This document shows, one piece after another, positions 7,246 to 14,848 of a stretch of 41,369 nt of DNA. Position 1 is the first letter of the stretch, and each line of letters starts with the position of its first letter. Origin of the DNA: Pseudomonas sp. ZH-FAD (GTDB lineage: Bacteria; Pseudomonadota; Gammaproteobacteria; Pseudomonadales; Pseudomonadaceae); contig NZ_PGLR01000049.1 of NCBI RefSeq assembly GCF_002803095.1, positions 1 through 41,369 of the forward strand. The letters run 5' to 3'. The position numbers were made by a program, and so were the translations under genes. Below the pieces are notes generated by a model that searched no databases, was not told where the DNA came from, and saw only the letters and a list, made by a program, of their open reading frames with translations.

Positions 7246-8352
7246 ATGACCACCCTGAACACCACGCCACGCGCCGATGGTTTCCACATGCCCGCCGAGT
7301 GGGCACCGCACAGCCAGACCTGGATGGTCTGGCCCGAGCGCCCGGACAACTGGCGCAACGGCGGCAAGCCGGCACAGGCGGCCTTCACCGCCGTGGCCAA
7401 GGCCATCGCCCAGTTCGAACCGGTAACCGTCTGCGTATCCGCGGCGCAGTACGAAAACGCCCGCGCGCGCCTGGACGACGCCAACATCCGCCTGGTGGAA
7501 ATCACCACCGACGACGCCTGGGTGCGCGACACCGGCCCGACCTTCGTCACCAATGCCAGCGGCGAAGTGCGCGGCGTGGACTGGGCGTTCAACGCCTGGG
7601 GCGGTTTCGATGGTGGCTTGTACTGGCCCTGGCTGCGTGACGACCAGGTGGCGCGCAAGATTCTCGAGATCGAAGGCTGCAAGCGCTATCGCACCGAAGG
7701 TTTCGTGCTCGAGGGTGGCTCGATCCACGTCGACGGCGAAGGCACCCTGATCACCACCGAAGAGTGCCTGCTGAACAGGAACCGCAACCCGCACCTGTCG
7801 CGCGAAGAGATCGAGAATGTGCTGCGCGAGCACCTGGCCATCGACACGGTGATCTGGCTGCCCGACGGCCTGTACAACGACGAGACCGACGGCCACGTCG
7901 ACAACTTCTGCTGCTACGTGCGCCCAGGTGAGGTGCTGCTGGCCTGGACCGACGATCAGAACGATCCCAACTACCCGCGCTGCCAGGCCGCCATGCGTGT
8001 GCTGGAAAGCGCGCGCGACGCCAAGGGCCGTCAGCTGACCGTGCACAAGATGCCGATCCCTGGCCCGATCCACGCCACCGCAGAAGAATGCGCGGGTGTC
8101 GACATCGTCGACGGCAGCCAGGAGCGTAGCCCAGAGGTTCGCCTGGCCGGCTCCTACGTCAACTTCCTGATCGTCAACGGCGGCATCGTCGCGCCGAGCT
8201 TCGATGACCCGAAGGACGAAGAGGCCCGCGCGATTCTGCAGCGCATCTTCCCCGAGCATCGCGTGGTGATGGTGCCGGGCCGCGAGATTCTGCTCGGTGG
8301 TGGCAATATCCACTGCATCACTCAGCAGCAGCCGGCACCACAAGGTGCCTGA
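7246..8352 (+). CDS. aguA: Agmatine deiminase AguA
   Basis: The 368-residue protein belongs to the guanidino-modifying (peptidyl-arginine deiminase-like) superfamily. It hydrolyses agmatine to N-carbamoylputrescine and ammonia in the cytoplasm. Motifs include DAWVRDTGPTF, FVLEGGSIHVDG, NDETDGHVDNF with the catalytic His, and the C-terminal GGGNIHC with the nucleophile Cys357. The ATG at 7246 follows AGGTGAAAT, immediately after the repeat pair. It acts upstream of AguB, so gene order aguB-aguA is the reverse of pathway order, as in P. aeruginosa. The operon ends at a strong hairpin. Confidence 0.95.
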   Translation: MTTLNTTPRADGFHMPAEWAPHSQTWMVWPERPDNWRNGGKPAQAAFTAVAKAIAQFEPVTVCVSAAQYENARARLDDANIRLVEITTDDAWVRDTGPTFVTNASGEVRGVDWAFNAWGGFDGGLYWPWLRDDQVARKILEIEGCKRYRTEGFVLEGGSIHVDGEGTLITTEECLLNRNRNPHLSREEIENVLREHLAIDTVIWLPDGLYNDETDGHVDNFCCYVRPGEVLLAWTDDQNDPNYPRCQAAMRVLESARDAKGRQLTVHKMPIPGPIHATAEECAGVDIVDGSQERSPEVRLAGSYVNFLIVNGGIVAPSFDDPKDEEARAILQRIFPEHRVVMVPGREILLGGGNIHCITQQQPAPQGA

Positions 8353-8379
8353 GTCTGATCGCTCGACACAGCAGTGCTG

Positions 8380-8407
8380 AAAACGCCCGGCAGATGCCGG
8401 GCGTTTT
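8380..8407. terminator. Bidirectional terminator between aguA and the DUF2892 gene
   Basis: AAAACGCCCGGC-AGAT-GCCGGGCGTTTT is a perfect 12-pair hairpin with A and T runs on both sides. It can stop both convergent transcripts. Confidence 0.9.
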
Positions 8408-8432
8408 CGTTCATCCGCCCCGCGACATGGAC

Positions 8433-8621
8433 CTATTTCATCTTGCAGGTGTTGATGCCCAGCAAGGGATAGGCCGGGCAGAAACGGAAGATTCCGGTGG
8501 CCAGCGGCACCACGCCAATCCAGCCCCACAGGCCGATCACGCCGGCCAGACTGAGGGCGATCAGGATCAGACCCGCGGCAATGCGCAGGCTGCGGTCGAG
8601 CGTTCCAACATTGGCTTTCAT
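8433..8621 (-). CDS. Small DUF2892 membrane protein
   Basis: The 62-residue protein begins MKANVGTLDRSLRIAAG and contains two hydrophobic segments (about 14-31 and 33-46), followed by FRFCPAYPLLGINTCKM. This is the DUF2892 pattern, also found as the membrane tail of the YgaP rhodanese. Two cysteines sit in the C-terminal loop (FCPAY and NTCKM). It is the last gene of the ArsR-YeeE-YeeE operon, 14 bases after the preceding stop, and probably serves sulfur or persulfide handling at the inner membrane. Its biochemical role is unknown. Confidence 0.85.
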   Translation of the reverse strand: MKANVGTLDRSLRIAAGLILIALSLAGVIGLWGWIGVVPLATGIFRFCPAYPLLGINTCKMK

Positions 8622-8635
8622 CGAGGTTCTCCAGG

Positions 8636-9055
8636 TCAACGCCCGCGCCGGCCTTCCAGCGCGGCAAAGATCAGCATGCCGCCGAGCATCGCGGCAACGA
8701 ACAACGCCGACTGCCAGTGCCAGGTCAGCAGGATGGCCACGGCTGGCCCCGGACAGATGCCAGCGATGCCCCAACCGACCCCGAACAGCAGGCTTCCGAC
8801 GATCAGCCGGGCGTCCAGATCGCGCCGCGTGGGTAACTGGATGGATCCGCCCAGCAACGCCCGGGAACGCTTGCCCGCCAGGTGCAACGGCAGCGCCGCG
8901 ACCGCGATGGCACCGGCCATCACCAGCGCCAGGGACGGATCCCAGGCGCCGGCCAGGTCGAGAAAGGCCAACACCTTGGCCGGGTTGGCCATACCAGCCA
9001 GCAGCAAGCCGAGGCCGAACAGCAGGCCGGACAAGAATGCGCTCAGTCTGGCCAT
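8636..9055 (-). CDS. YeeE/YedE-family sulfur transporter, second half-protein (DUF6691/PmpB-like)
   Basis: The 139-residue product begins MARLSAFLSGLLFGLGLLLAGM and has about four hydrophobic segments. The conserved WGIAGICPGPAVA motif places a cysteine in the membrane, as in the second repeat of YeeE/TsuA proteins. It starts two bases after the stop of the first half-protein, so the two are surely co-translated and form one transporter. YeeE/TsuA proteins import thiosulfate, and related PmpA/PmpB pairs are tied to sulfur compounds. The actual substrate here is inferred only from the family and from the BigR-like regulator. Confidence 0.85.
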   Translation of the reverse strand: MARLSAFLSGLLFGLGLLLAGMANPAKVLAFLDLAGAWDPSLALVMAGAIAVAALPLHLAGKRSRALLGGSIQLPTRRDLDARLIVGSLLFGVGWGIAGICPGPAVAILLTWHWQSALFVAAMLGGMLIFAALEGRRGR

Positions 9056-9057
9056 GT

Positions 9058-9492
9058 TCAGCCCACCAGGAGATGACGCAGGACAAAAACCGTGGCGAAA
9101 CCCGTGGCCATGAAGCACAGGGTGGCCACCATGGACCGCGGAGATAGACGCGAGATGCCACATACGCCATGGCCGCTGGTGCAGCCAGAGCCGTAGCGCG
9201 TGCCGATACCCACCAGCAAACCGGCGCCAATCAGCGACAGCGCGCCGCCATCGAAGCTGATCGCTGGCAAGGCGCTGAACAGCCCCCACAGCAGCGGCGC
9301 CAACAGCAGGCCGAGGAGGAACAATGCCTTCTCGCCGCGCCCCTCTGCGCCTGGCTGCAGAAGGCTGCCGAGCAGACCGCTGATACCGGCCACCCGGCCA
9401 TTGGCCAGGGCAAAGATGGCGGCGGCCAGACCGATCAGGGCGCCGCCGGCCAGAGCGCTCCAAGGCGTGAAAGCGGCCCAGTCGATGTTCAT
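9058..9492 (-). CDS. YeeE/YedE-family sulfur transporter, first half-protein (PmpA-like)
   Basis: The 144-residue product, MNIDWAAFTPWSALAGG onward, has about four membrane segments. It carries the signature GTRYGSGCTSGHGVCG, whose cysteines are thought to pass sulfur species through YeeE/TsuA channels by thiolate relay. It overlaps the regulator's stop codon by four bases (ATGA) and is followed two bases later by the second half-protein. The split into two genes is a known arrangement of this family and is not evidence of damage. Confidence 0.87.
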   Translation of the reverse strand: MNIDWAAFTPWSALAGGALIGLAAAIFALANGRVAGISGLLGSLLQPGAEGRGEKALFLLGLLLAPLLWGLFSALPAISFDGGALSLIGAGLLVGIGTRYGSGCTSGHGVCGISRLSPRSMVATLCFMATGFATVFVLRHLLVG

Positions 9493-9803
9493 TGCCGGCC
9501 CTCGCAGAACAGCCGATACAGGGTTTCGATCACGGCCAGCGCCGCCGGGCTGCTGATGCGATAGAAGATCTGCTTGCCGTCGCGACGGGTTGCCACCAGC
9601 CCTTCACGACGCAGCACGGCCAGCTGCTGGGATAACGTCGGCTGCTGGATACCAAGCAGCGCCTCCAGCTCACTGACATTGCGCTCACCCTGCGACAACT
9701 GGCAGAGCAGCAGCAGACGATCCGGATTGGCCAGCGCCTTGAGCAGTTGCCCGGCAGCGTCGGCATTGGCGCGCAGCTGCTGGATATCGATGGGTTCATC
9801 CAT
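9489..9803 (-). CDS. ArsR-family repressor, BigR/SqrR-like persulfide sensor
   Basis: The 104-residue winged-helix protein has the ArsR recognition region VSELEALLGIQQPTLSQQLA. It has exactly two cysteines, Cys34 (LLLLCQ) and Cys100 (LFCEG). BigR and SqrR use two cysteines at matching places to form a disulfide or tetrasulfide bridge when exposed to persulfides, which releases DNA. No metal-binding ArsR motif (ELCVCDL) is present. It is the first gene of the operon and overlaps the first transporter gene by four bases. The perfect palindrome at 9822-9843 lies 19 bases upstream of its ATG, implying autoregulation. The persulfide-sensing role is inferred from this cysteine pattern and the neighbours. 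Confidence 0.8.
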   Translation of the reverse strand: MDEPIDIQQLRANADAAGQLLKALANPDRLLLLCQLSQGERNVSELEALLGIQQPTLSQQLAVLRREGLVATRRDGKQIFYRISSPAALAVIETLYRLFCEGRQ

Positions 9804-9821
9804 GGGACACCTTCATTCAAA

Positions 9822-9862
9822 CAATATATATTTTTATATATTGTATTTTGAGAAAGTGTTAA
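9822..9862 (-). promoter_or_regulatory. Operator and promoter of the ArsR/YeeE operon
   Basis: CAATATATA (9822-9830) and TATATATTG (9835-9843) are perfect nine-base arms around TTTT. On the minus strand, TTAACA (9862-9857) is followed 16 bases later by TATATA inside the palindrome. A bound repressor would therefore cover the -10 box. BigR operators are AT-rich palindromes of this kind. Confidence 0.75.
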
Positions 9863-9944
9863 CCCAGCTGACCAGCGGTAAGGAGGGGATTGAATAGGCC
9901 TTACAGGAGCGCGCCTACCTGCATCAACCGATGCATGCACAATC

Positions 9945-9995
9945 GTGGGAGGGGCTTTAGCCGCGACAAGAGCTCGCCGCTGAAGCGTCTCCCAC
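9945..9995. repeat. Inverted pair of GTGGGAG-headed REP-like units
   Basis: GTGGGAGGGGCTTTAGCCG on the plus strand faces the minus-strand unit GTGGGAGACGCTTCAGCGG. This head and stem resemble a REP class widespread in Pseudomonas. Together with 10012-10033 it fills most of the gap between the ArsR operon and gcvH. Confidence 0.65.
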
Positions 9996-10011
9996 AAGGG
10001 ATATCGTCACT

Positions 10012-10033
10012 CCCCGGATTACATCCGGGCTAC
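10012..10033 (-). repeat. Single GTAG-headed REP-like unit
   Basis: Read on the minus strand, it is GTAG followed by stem CCCGGATG/AATCCGGG, the same class as the pair in aguBA, here without a partner. Confidence 0.65.
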
Positions 10034-10080
10034 CACTGACGCCCTACAAGCGAATTCATTAGCGGAGCCCATAAACGCAG

Positions 10081-10100
10081 AAACCCGCCGTAGCGGGTTT
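10081..10100 (-). terminator. Terminator after gcvH
   Basis: AAACCCGC and GCGGGTTT form an eight-pair stem with a four-base loop, 20 bases beyond the gcvH stop. The following T-run on the minus strand is weak. Confidence 0.6.
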
Positions 10101-10120
10101 CCGGGTCGAGGCCAGATGAA

Positions 10121-10510
10121 TCAGGCGTCGGCGTCAGCAGCAGCCTGATAGGCTGCTGCGTCCAGCAGCTTGTCCAGCTCGCTGGCATCGCTTGGCTTGA
10201 GCTTGAAGAACCAGCTGCCGTACGGATCGCTGTTAACGCTTTCCGGGCTGTCGGCCAATGCCTCGTTGATGGCGATCACTTCGCCGCCAACTGGCGCATA
10301 GATGTCGGAAGCAGCCTTGACCGACTCCACCACGCCAGCTTCCTGGCCAGCGTTCAGCTGCTTGCCAACTTCCGGCAGCTCGATGAACACCACGTCACCA
10401 AGGGCTTCCTGGGCGTGGTCGGAGATGCCCACGGTCACGCTGCCGTCAGCCTCCAGGCGCGCCCACTCGTGGCTGGCGGCATAACGCAGATCGGCGGGGA
10501 TATTGCTCAT
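10121..10510 (-). CDS. gcvH: Glycine cleavage system H protein
   Basis: The 129-residue lipoyl carrier of the glycine cleavage system begins MSNIPADLRYAASHEWARLE. The lipoylation site is Lys65 in GVVESVKAASDIYAP, and NEALADSPESVNSDPYGSWFFK is the usual C-terminal signature. It shuttles the aminomethyl group between the P, T and L proteins in the cytoplasm. gcvT lies 94 bases upstream in the same direction. The P protein gene gcvP, normally next to gcvH in this cluster, is not in the window: the next genes belong to a sulfur module. Confidence 0.95.
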   Translation of the reverse strand: MSNIPADLRYAASHEWARLEADGSVTVGISDHAQEALGDVVFIELPEVGKQLNAGQEAGVVESVKAASDIYAPVGGEVIAINEALADSPESVNSDPYGSWFFKLKPSDASELDKLLDAAAYQAAADADA

Positions 10511-10604
10511 GTGTCTTTCCTCGTAAGCGATGAAGGCAAGTGGGCCGTCAGGACAATTTAGCAGGCCGCGGCGCCAGGGGAAGCCAGCACCGCGACCTGA
10601 TGAT

Positions 10605-11687
10605 TCAGATAAGGGTTTTACCGTTGCGCACGAAACCCGGCCTGACCACCCGCACCGGGTACCACTTGCCGCGGATCTCCACCTCGGCACGATCCCCGGT
10701 GGCTGCAGGCACCCGTGCCAGCGCGATGGATTTGTTCAGCGTAGGCGAGAAGCTGCCGCTGGTGATCTCACCGTCACCGATACCTTCGACGCGCACCACC
10801 TGATGCGCGCGCAGCACGCCGCGCTCTTCCAGCACCAGGCCAACGAGCTTGCTCGGGCAGCCGACAGCACGCTGCGCCTGCAGCGCCATACGTCCGATGA
10901 AGTCGCGCTCGGCCGGCTCCCAGGCGATGGTCCAGGCCATATTGGCGGCCAGCGGGCTGACCTGTTCATCCATGTCCTGGCCGTAGAGGTTCATACCCGC
11001 CTCGAGGCGCAGGGTGTCACGGGCGCCAAGGCCGATGGGCGAAATACCAGCACCGACCAGGTCGTTGAGGAAGGACGCCACCTCGGTAACCGGCAGCACG
11101 ATTTCCAGGCCATCTTCGCCGGTATAACCGGTACGCGCGATGAACCAGTCGCCCTCGGGCAGGCCCTGGAATGGCTTGAGCTCGTGGATCAGTGCGGCAC
11201 GTGCCTGGCTCAGCAGTTCGGAAACGCGTGCGCGCGCCTTCGGCCCCTGAATGGCGAGCATGGCCAGATCGCGACGCTCGCGCAGTTGCACATCGAAATC
11301 GCTCGCCTGGGCATGCATCCACGCCAGGTCCTTGTCACGGGTACCAGCGTTGACCACCAGGCGGTAACCGCCTTCAGTGAGGTAAACGATCAGGTCGTCG
11401 ATCACCCCGCCCTGCTCATTGAGCATGGCGCTATACAACGCCTTGCCGGGGCTATCCAGGCGGGCCACGTCGTTGGCCAGCAGACGCTGCAGGAAGGCCT
11501 TCGCCTGACTGCCGCTCACGTCCACCACGCACATGTGCGAGACATCGAACACGCCGCACTCGCGGCGCACCTGATGATGCTCCTCCACTTGCGAACCGTA
11601 GTGCAGCGGCATGTCCCAGCCGCCGAAATCCACCATCTTGGCCCCCAGTGCCAGGTGCAGGTCATAGAGGGGGGTGCGCTGTCCCAT
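10605..11687 (-). CDS. gcvT: Aminomethyltransferase GcvT (glycine cleavage T protein)
   Basis: The 360-residue product is a complete T protein that transfers the one-carbon unit from aminomethyl-GcvH to tetrahydrofolate, releasing ammonia. Family motifs include MVDFGGWDMPLHYG near the N-terminus, GVFDVSHM, RTGYTGEDGLEI and LGARDTLRLEAGMNLYG. The ATG at 11687 is preceded by GGAGAT. A dispersed structured element and a REP pair fill the 312-base upstream gap. I saw no glycine riboswitch core there. Expression is probably coupled to gcvH downstream. Confidence 0.95.
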   Translation of the reverse strand: MGQRTPLYDLHLALGAKMVDFGGWDMPLHYGSQVEEHHQVRRECGVFDVSHMCVVDVSGSQAKAFLQRLLANDVARLDSPGKALYSAMLNEQGGVIDDLIVYLTEGGYRLVVNAGTRDKDLAWMHAQASDFDVQLRERRDLAMLAIQGPKARARVSELLSQARAALIHELKPFQGLPEGDWFIARTGYTGEDGLEIVLPVTEVASFLNDLVGAGISPIGLGARDTLRLEAGMNLYGQDMDEQVSPLAANMAWTIAWEPAERDFIGRMALQAQRAVGCPSKLVGLVLEERGVLRAHQVVRVEGIGDGEITSGSFSPTLNKSIALARVPAATGDRAEVEIRGKWYPVRVVRPGFVRNGKTLI

Positions 11688-11728
11688 GGGTAAATCTCCT
11701 TCCGGGCTTGGCGAAGCGATTCAGCCCC

Positions 11729-11849
11729 GAGAAACTAGCTGCGTTGCCATTGCTGCGTTGCAGGCAAGCTCGAAATGCTCATGTGCAAAAGCACACTCCG
11801 CTTTCTCGCTTGCCTGCGCCTTGCACTGGCGGCCTCGCTTACGTTTCTC
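11729..11849 (+). repeat. Dispersed structured element, copy A (covaries with copy B)
   Basis: This 121-base long hairpin has three clean stems. Stem 1 is GAGAAAC/GTTTCTC (11729-11735, 11843-11849). Stem 2 is GCCATTGC/GCACTGGC (11746-11753, 11823-11830), with one conserved T-C mismatch. Stem 3 is GCAGGCAAGC/GCTTGCCTGC (11760-11769, 11808-11817). It is capped by TGTGC-AAAA-GCACA. Loop sequences TGCGTT, GCCTT, AAATG, ACTCCG and TTTCTC are shared with the copy at 19409-19545, while the stems differ in compensatory fashion. It lies upstream of gcvT, antisense to it. No protein is encoded. Whether it acts as RNA or as a small mobile DNA element is open. Confidence 0.75.
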
Positions 11850-11931
11850 AGCAGCCTGCCGGGTTACCTCGGCTCGCGAATGGCGCGCATTGTAGCCGCA
11901 TGCGTCCGGGGGGTCATCCTGGCTTCAGGTC

Positions 11932-11986
11932 GTAGGGCGGGTGCAACCCGCCATGCCCCGACACTGGCGGGTTGCACCCGCCCTAC
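11932..11986. repeat. GTAG-headed palindrome pair
   Basis: GTAG with stem GGCGGGTTG/CAACCCGCC type is followed by its inverse ending CCGCCCTAC, heads outward. The same class recurs at 30413-30466 and, as a single unit, at 41093-41113. It lies just downstream of the iron permease gene. Confidence 0.8.
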
Positions 11987-11999
11987 ATCGTTGTCTTGA

Positions 12000-13616
12000 T
12001 CAACCGAAACCGCGTGCCGAACGGCGGATCAGCAGAATCACCGGCAACAGTCCGACCAGCACCAGGGTCAGCGCCGGCAGCGAGGCACGCGCCCATTCGC
12101 CTTCGCTGGTCATTTCGAACACCCGCACCGACAGCGTGTCCCAGCCGAACGGGCGCATCAGCAGGGTCGCCGGCATTTCCTTGAGCACATCGACGAATAC
12201 CAGCAGCACAGCCGACAGGGTGCCCGGCAGCAGCAGTGGCAAGTAGACCTTGAAGAACAGCCCGAAGCTGCCAACGCCCAGGCTGCGCGAAGCCTCCGGC
12301 AGGGACGGACGGATACGCGCCAGGCTGGTTTCCAGCGGCCCGAAGGCCACCGCCATGAAACGGATCAGGTAGGCCACCAGCAGCGCCGCCAGGCTACCCA
12401 GCAATAGCGGCTTGCCGGCACCGCCCAATGCCGTGGACAGTGGAATCACCAGTTCACGATCCAGAAAGCTGAACGCCAGCATGATCGCCACCGCCAGCAC
12501 CGAACCCGGCAAGGCATAGCCGAGGTTGCCCAGCGCTACACCGAAACGCACGCCGCGATTCGGCGCCTGACGCCGGGCAAAGGCCAGCAGCATGGCCACG
12601 CTCACCGTGATCAGCGCCGCCATGCCGCCCAGATAAAGGGTATGCAGAATCAGCCCGGCGTAGCGCTCATCGAGGTCGAAGCGGCCGCGCTGCCAGAACC
12701 AGGCCAGCAGTTGCAGCAGCGGGATGACGAAGGCACAGGCGAACACCAGGCCGCACCAGGCGCTGGCGGCAAAGGCCTTCCAGCCATGCAGGTGGTACAG
12801 CGCCTTGCCCCGCGGCCGCTCGTTGGCTGGCCGCGCGGCGCCACGCGCACGGCGCTCGCCATAGAGCACCAGCGCCACCGCCAGCAGCAGCAGGCTGGCC
12901 AGTTGGGTGGCACTGGTCAGGCTGTAGAAGCTGTACCAGGTCTTGTAGATCGCCGTGGTGAAGGTGTCGAAGTTGAAGACCGACACCGCACCGAAATCGG
13001 CCAGGGTTTCCATGATCGCCAGGGCCAGACCGGCGCCAATGGCCGGCCGCGCCATCGGCAGCGCCACCCGCCAGAACGCCTGCCAGGGACTCTGCCCGAG
13101 GACCCGCGCCGCCTCCATCAGGCCCTTGCCCTGGGCCAGGAACGCGCCACGGGCGAGCAGGTAGACGTAGGGGTAGAAAACCAGCACCAGCACAATGATC
13201 ACGCCACCGGTGGAACGCACTCGCGGCAGGCGCAGGCCACTGCCGAACCATTCGCGCAGCAGCGTCTGCACCGGGCCGGCGAAATCCAGCAGGCCGACGA
13301 AGACGAAGGCCAGGACATAGGCGGGAATGGCGAAGGGCAGCATCAGCGCCCAGTCCAGCCAGCGCCGACCCGGGAACTCGCAAAGGCTGGTGAGCCAGGC
13401 CAGGCTGACGCCCAGCAATGTCACGCCCACACCGACGCCAATCACCAGCGTCAGCGTGTTACCAATCAGCCGCGCCATCTGGGTCTGCCACAGGTGCGCC
13501 CAGATCTGCTGATCCACCTCATGCCAGCTCAGCAGCAATACCGACAACGGCATCAGCACCAGAACGGCGACGGCAAGGACGATGGGGTACCAGCGACGCT
13601 GGACGGGATGCGGCAC
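12000..13616 (-). CDS. hitB: Iron(III) ABC transporter permease (HitB/FbpB family)
   Basis: This inner-membrane permease of about 538 residues has two fused transport cores and roughly 12 membrane segments. Each core has an EAA loop that contacts the ATPase: EAARVLGQSPWQAFWRVALP and EASRSLGVGSFGLFFKVYLP. This FbpB-type double permease moves free ferric iron delivered by a periplasmic binding protein. The frame extends to a TTG at 13637, but the GTG at 13616, preceded by GAGGAATCC, has a proper ribosome site and is chosen. hitA lies upstream in the same direction. No ATPase gene (hitC/fbpC) is nearby, so it must be elsewhere. Confidence 0.85.
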   Translation of the reverse strand: MPHPVQRRWYPIVLAVAVLVLMPLSVLLLSWHEVDQQIWAHLWQTQMARLIGNTLTLVIGVGVGVTLLGVSLAWLTSLCEFPGRRWLDWALMLPFAIPAYVLAFVFVGLLDFAGPVQTLLREWFGSGLRLPRVRSTGGVIIVLVLVFYPYVYLLARGAFLAQGKGLMEAARVLGQSPWQAFWRVALPMARPAIGAGLALAIMETLADFGAVSVFNFDTFTTAIYKTWYSFYSLTSATQLASLLLLAVALVLYGERRARGAARPANERPRGKALYHLHGWKAFAASAWCGLVFACAFVIPLLQLLAWFWQRGRFDLDERYAGLILHTLYLGGMAALITVSVAMLLAFARRQAPNRGVRFGVALGNLGYALPGSVLAVAIMLAFSFLDRELVIPLSTALGGAGKPLLLGSLAALLVAYLIRFMAVAFGPLETSLARIRPSLPEASRSLGVGSFGLFFKVYLPLLLPGTLSAVLLVFVDVLKEMPATLLMRPFGWDTLSVRVFEMTSEGEWARASLPALTLVLVGLLPVILLIRRSARGFG

Positions 13617-13641
13617 GCGGATTCCTCGACTACGCAAATGA

Positions 13642-13667
13642 CGACGCCCCGGCTAGGCGGGGCGTCG
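13642..13667. repeat. GC-rich hairpin between hitA and hitB
   Basis: CGACGCCCCG and CGGGGCGTCG are perfect ten-base arms around a six-base loop, 26 bases upstream of the hitB start. There is no T-run. It may attenuate or stabilise the hitAB transcript. Confidence 0.5.
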
Positions 13668-13696
13668 CAGTATAACGGCAGCGCTGTGCTCGTCGA

Positions 13697-13808
13697 TGAT
13701 CGTTCCCGCGCTCCGCGTGGGAATGCAGCGCTCGACGCTCCAGCGTCAGAAGCCAACAGGCCTGGGCGTCACTGGCGACGTACCCACGCCGGAGCGTGGG
13801 CACGATTC
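13697..13808. repeat. Three-hairpin dispersed repeat between hitA and hitB
   Basis: Three consecutive stems are visible: TTCCCGCGC/GCGTGGGAA around TCC, ACGCT/AGCGT around CC, and CCCACGC/GCGTGGG around CGGA. The ends GATCGTTCCC and GGGCACGATT are inverted copies. Sequences of this look are common between Pseudomonas genes. It ends three bases before the hitA stop codon. Confidence 0.65.
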
Positions 13809-13811
13809 CCT

Positions 13812-14813
13812 TTACTGCCAGCCGGCGCGATCCATCAGCATGGTCGCTTCAGCCTGACGCTTGCCCGCCACTTCGGTAGCGATCGAGTCAGCCTTGAAGC
13901 TGCCCCAGGCAGCCACTTCATCGGACGGTGCGACCGCCGGGTTGGCCGGGAACTCCTGGTTGACGCCAGCGAAGATGCTCTGTGCCTCCGGGGTGGTCAT
14001 CCACTCCAGCAGCTTCTTGGCCTGCTCGGCATGCGGTGCATGCTTGGTCACACCGGCACCGGCCAGGTTGACGTGCACGCCACGGTCGTCCTGGTTCGGC
14101 CAGAAGGGTTTGACCTTCAGATCCGGCTGCTGCTTGTGCAGACGGCCGTAGTAGTAGGTGTTGGTGATGCCCACGTCGCACTGGCCGGCGTCGATGGCCT
14201 GCAGCAGCGCGGTGTCATCCGGGAATACGTCGGTGGCCAGGTTGTTGACCCAACCCTTGACGATCTCCTCGGTCTTCTCGGCGCCATGGGTTTCGATCAG
14301 GGTGGCGGTCAGCGACTGGTTGTAGACCTTCTTGCTGGTGCGCAGGCACAGGCGACCTTCCCAGTTCTTGTCAGCCAGGGCTTCGTAGGTGGACAACTCT
14401 TCCGGCTTGACGCGCTCGGTGGAGTAGAAAATGGTCCGCGCGCGCAGCGACAGGCCAGTCCAGCTGTCGGTGCTGGAACGGTACTGGGCGGGGATGTTGG
14501 CGTCGATCACGTCGGACTTGGTCGGCTGCAGCACGCCTTCCTGCTCGGCCTGCCAGAGGTTGCCAGCGTCGACGGTAATCAGCAGGTCAGCGGGGGTGTT
14601 GGCACCTTCGGCCTTGAGACGGGCGATCAGCGGGGCTTCCTTGTCGGTGATGAACTTCACCTTGACCCCGGTCTTCTCGGTGTAAAGATCGAATACCGGC
14701 TTGATCAGCTCGTCGATACGGGCGGAGTAGACCACCACTTCATCAGCAGCCTGAACGGCGGTTGCCAGGGTGCTGAGGGTGAATGCAGCGAGAAGCGCGT
14801 TGCGAGCCTTCAT
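13812..14813 (-). CDS. hitA: Periplasmic iron(III)-binding protein (HitA/FbpA family)
   Basis: The 333-residue protein has a signal peptide (MKARNALLAAFTLSTLATAVQA) and mature start ADEVVVYSARIDELIKPV, typical of FbpA-type ferric-binding proteins. TNTYYYGRL carries the adjacent tyrosines that coordinate ferric iron, and FITDKEAPLIARLKAEG is another family stretch. It captures iron in the periplasm and passes it to the permease gene downstream. The ATG at 14813 follows AAGAGG. A sigma-70-like promoter lies just upstream. The best Fur-box match there is only about 10 of 19 positions, so iron control is plausible but not shown. Confidence 0.9.
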   Translation of the reverse strand: MKARNALLAAFTLSTLATAVQAADEVVVYSARIDELIKPVFDLYTEKTGVKVKFITDKEAPLIARLKAEGANTPADLLITVDAGNLWQAEQEGVLQPTKSDVIDANIPAQYRSSTDSWTGLSLRARTIFYSTERVKPEELSTYEALADKNWEGRLCLRTSKKVYNQSLTATLIETHGAEKTEEIVKGWVNNLATDVFPDDTALLQAIDAGQCDVGITNTYYYGRLHKQQPDLKVKPFWPNQDDRGVHVNLAGAGVTKHAPHAEQAKKLLEWMTTPEAQSIFAGVNQEFPANPAVAPSDEVAAWGSFKADSIATEVAGKRQAEATMLMDRAGWQ

Positions 14814-14848
14814 GGGACCAGCCTCTTGTGGGTGAGCAAAGTGGCTGA

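Noticed and set aside
9055..9058. Frameshift splitting one YeeE gene into two
   Set aside because: Each half has its own start and a two-base gap, and split YeeE/PmpA-PmpB pairs are a normal form of this family.
11688..11760. Glycine riboswitch upstream of gcvT
   Set aside because: No tandem aptamer core could be seen. The gap is accounted for by the structured element and a REP pair.
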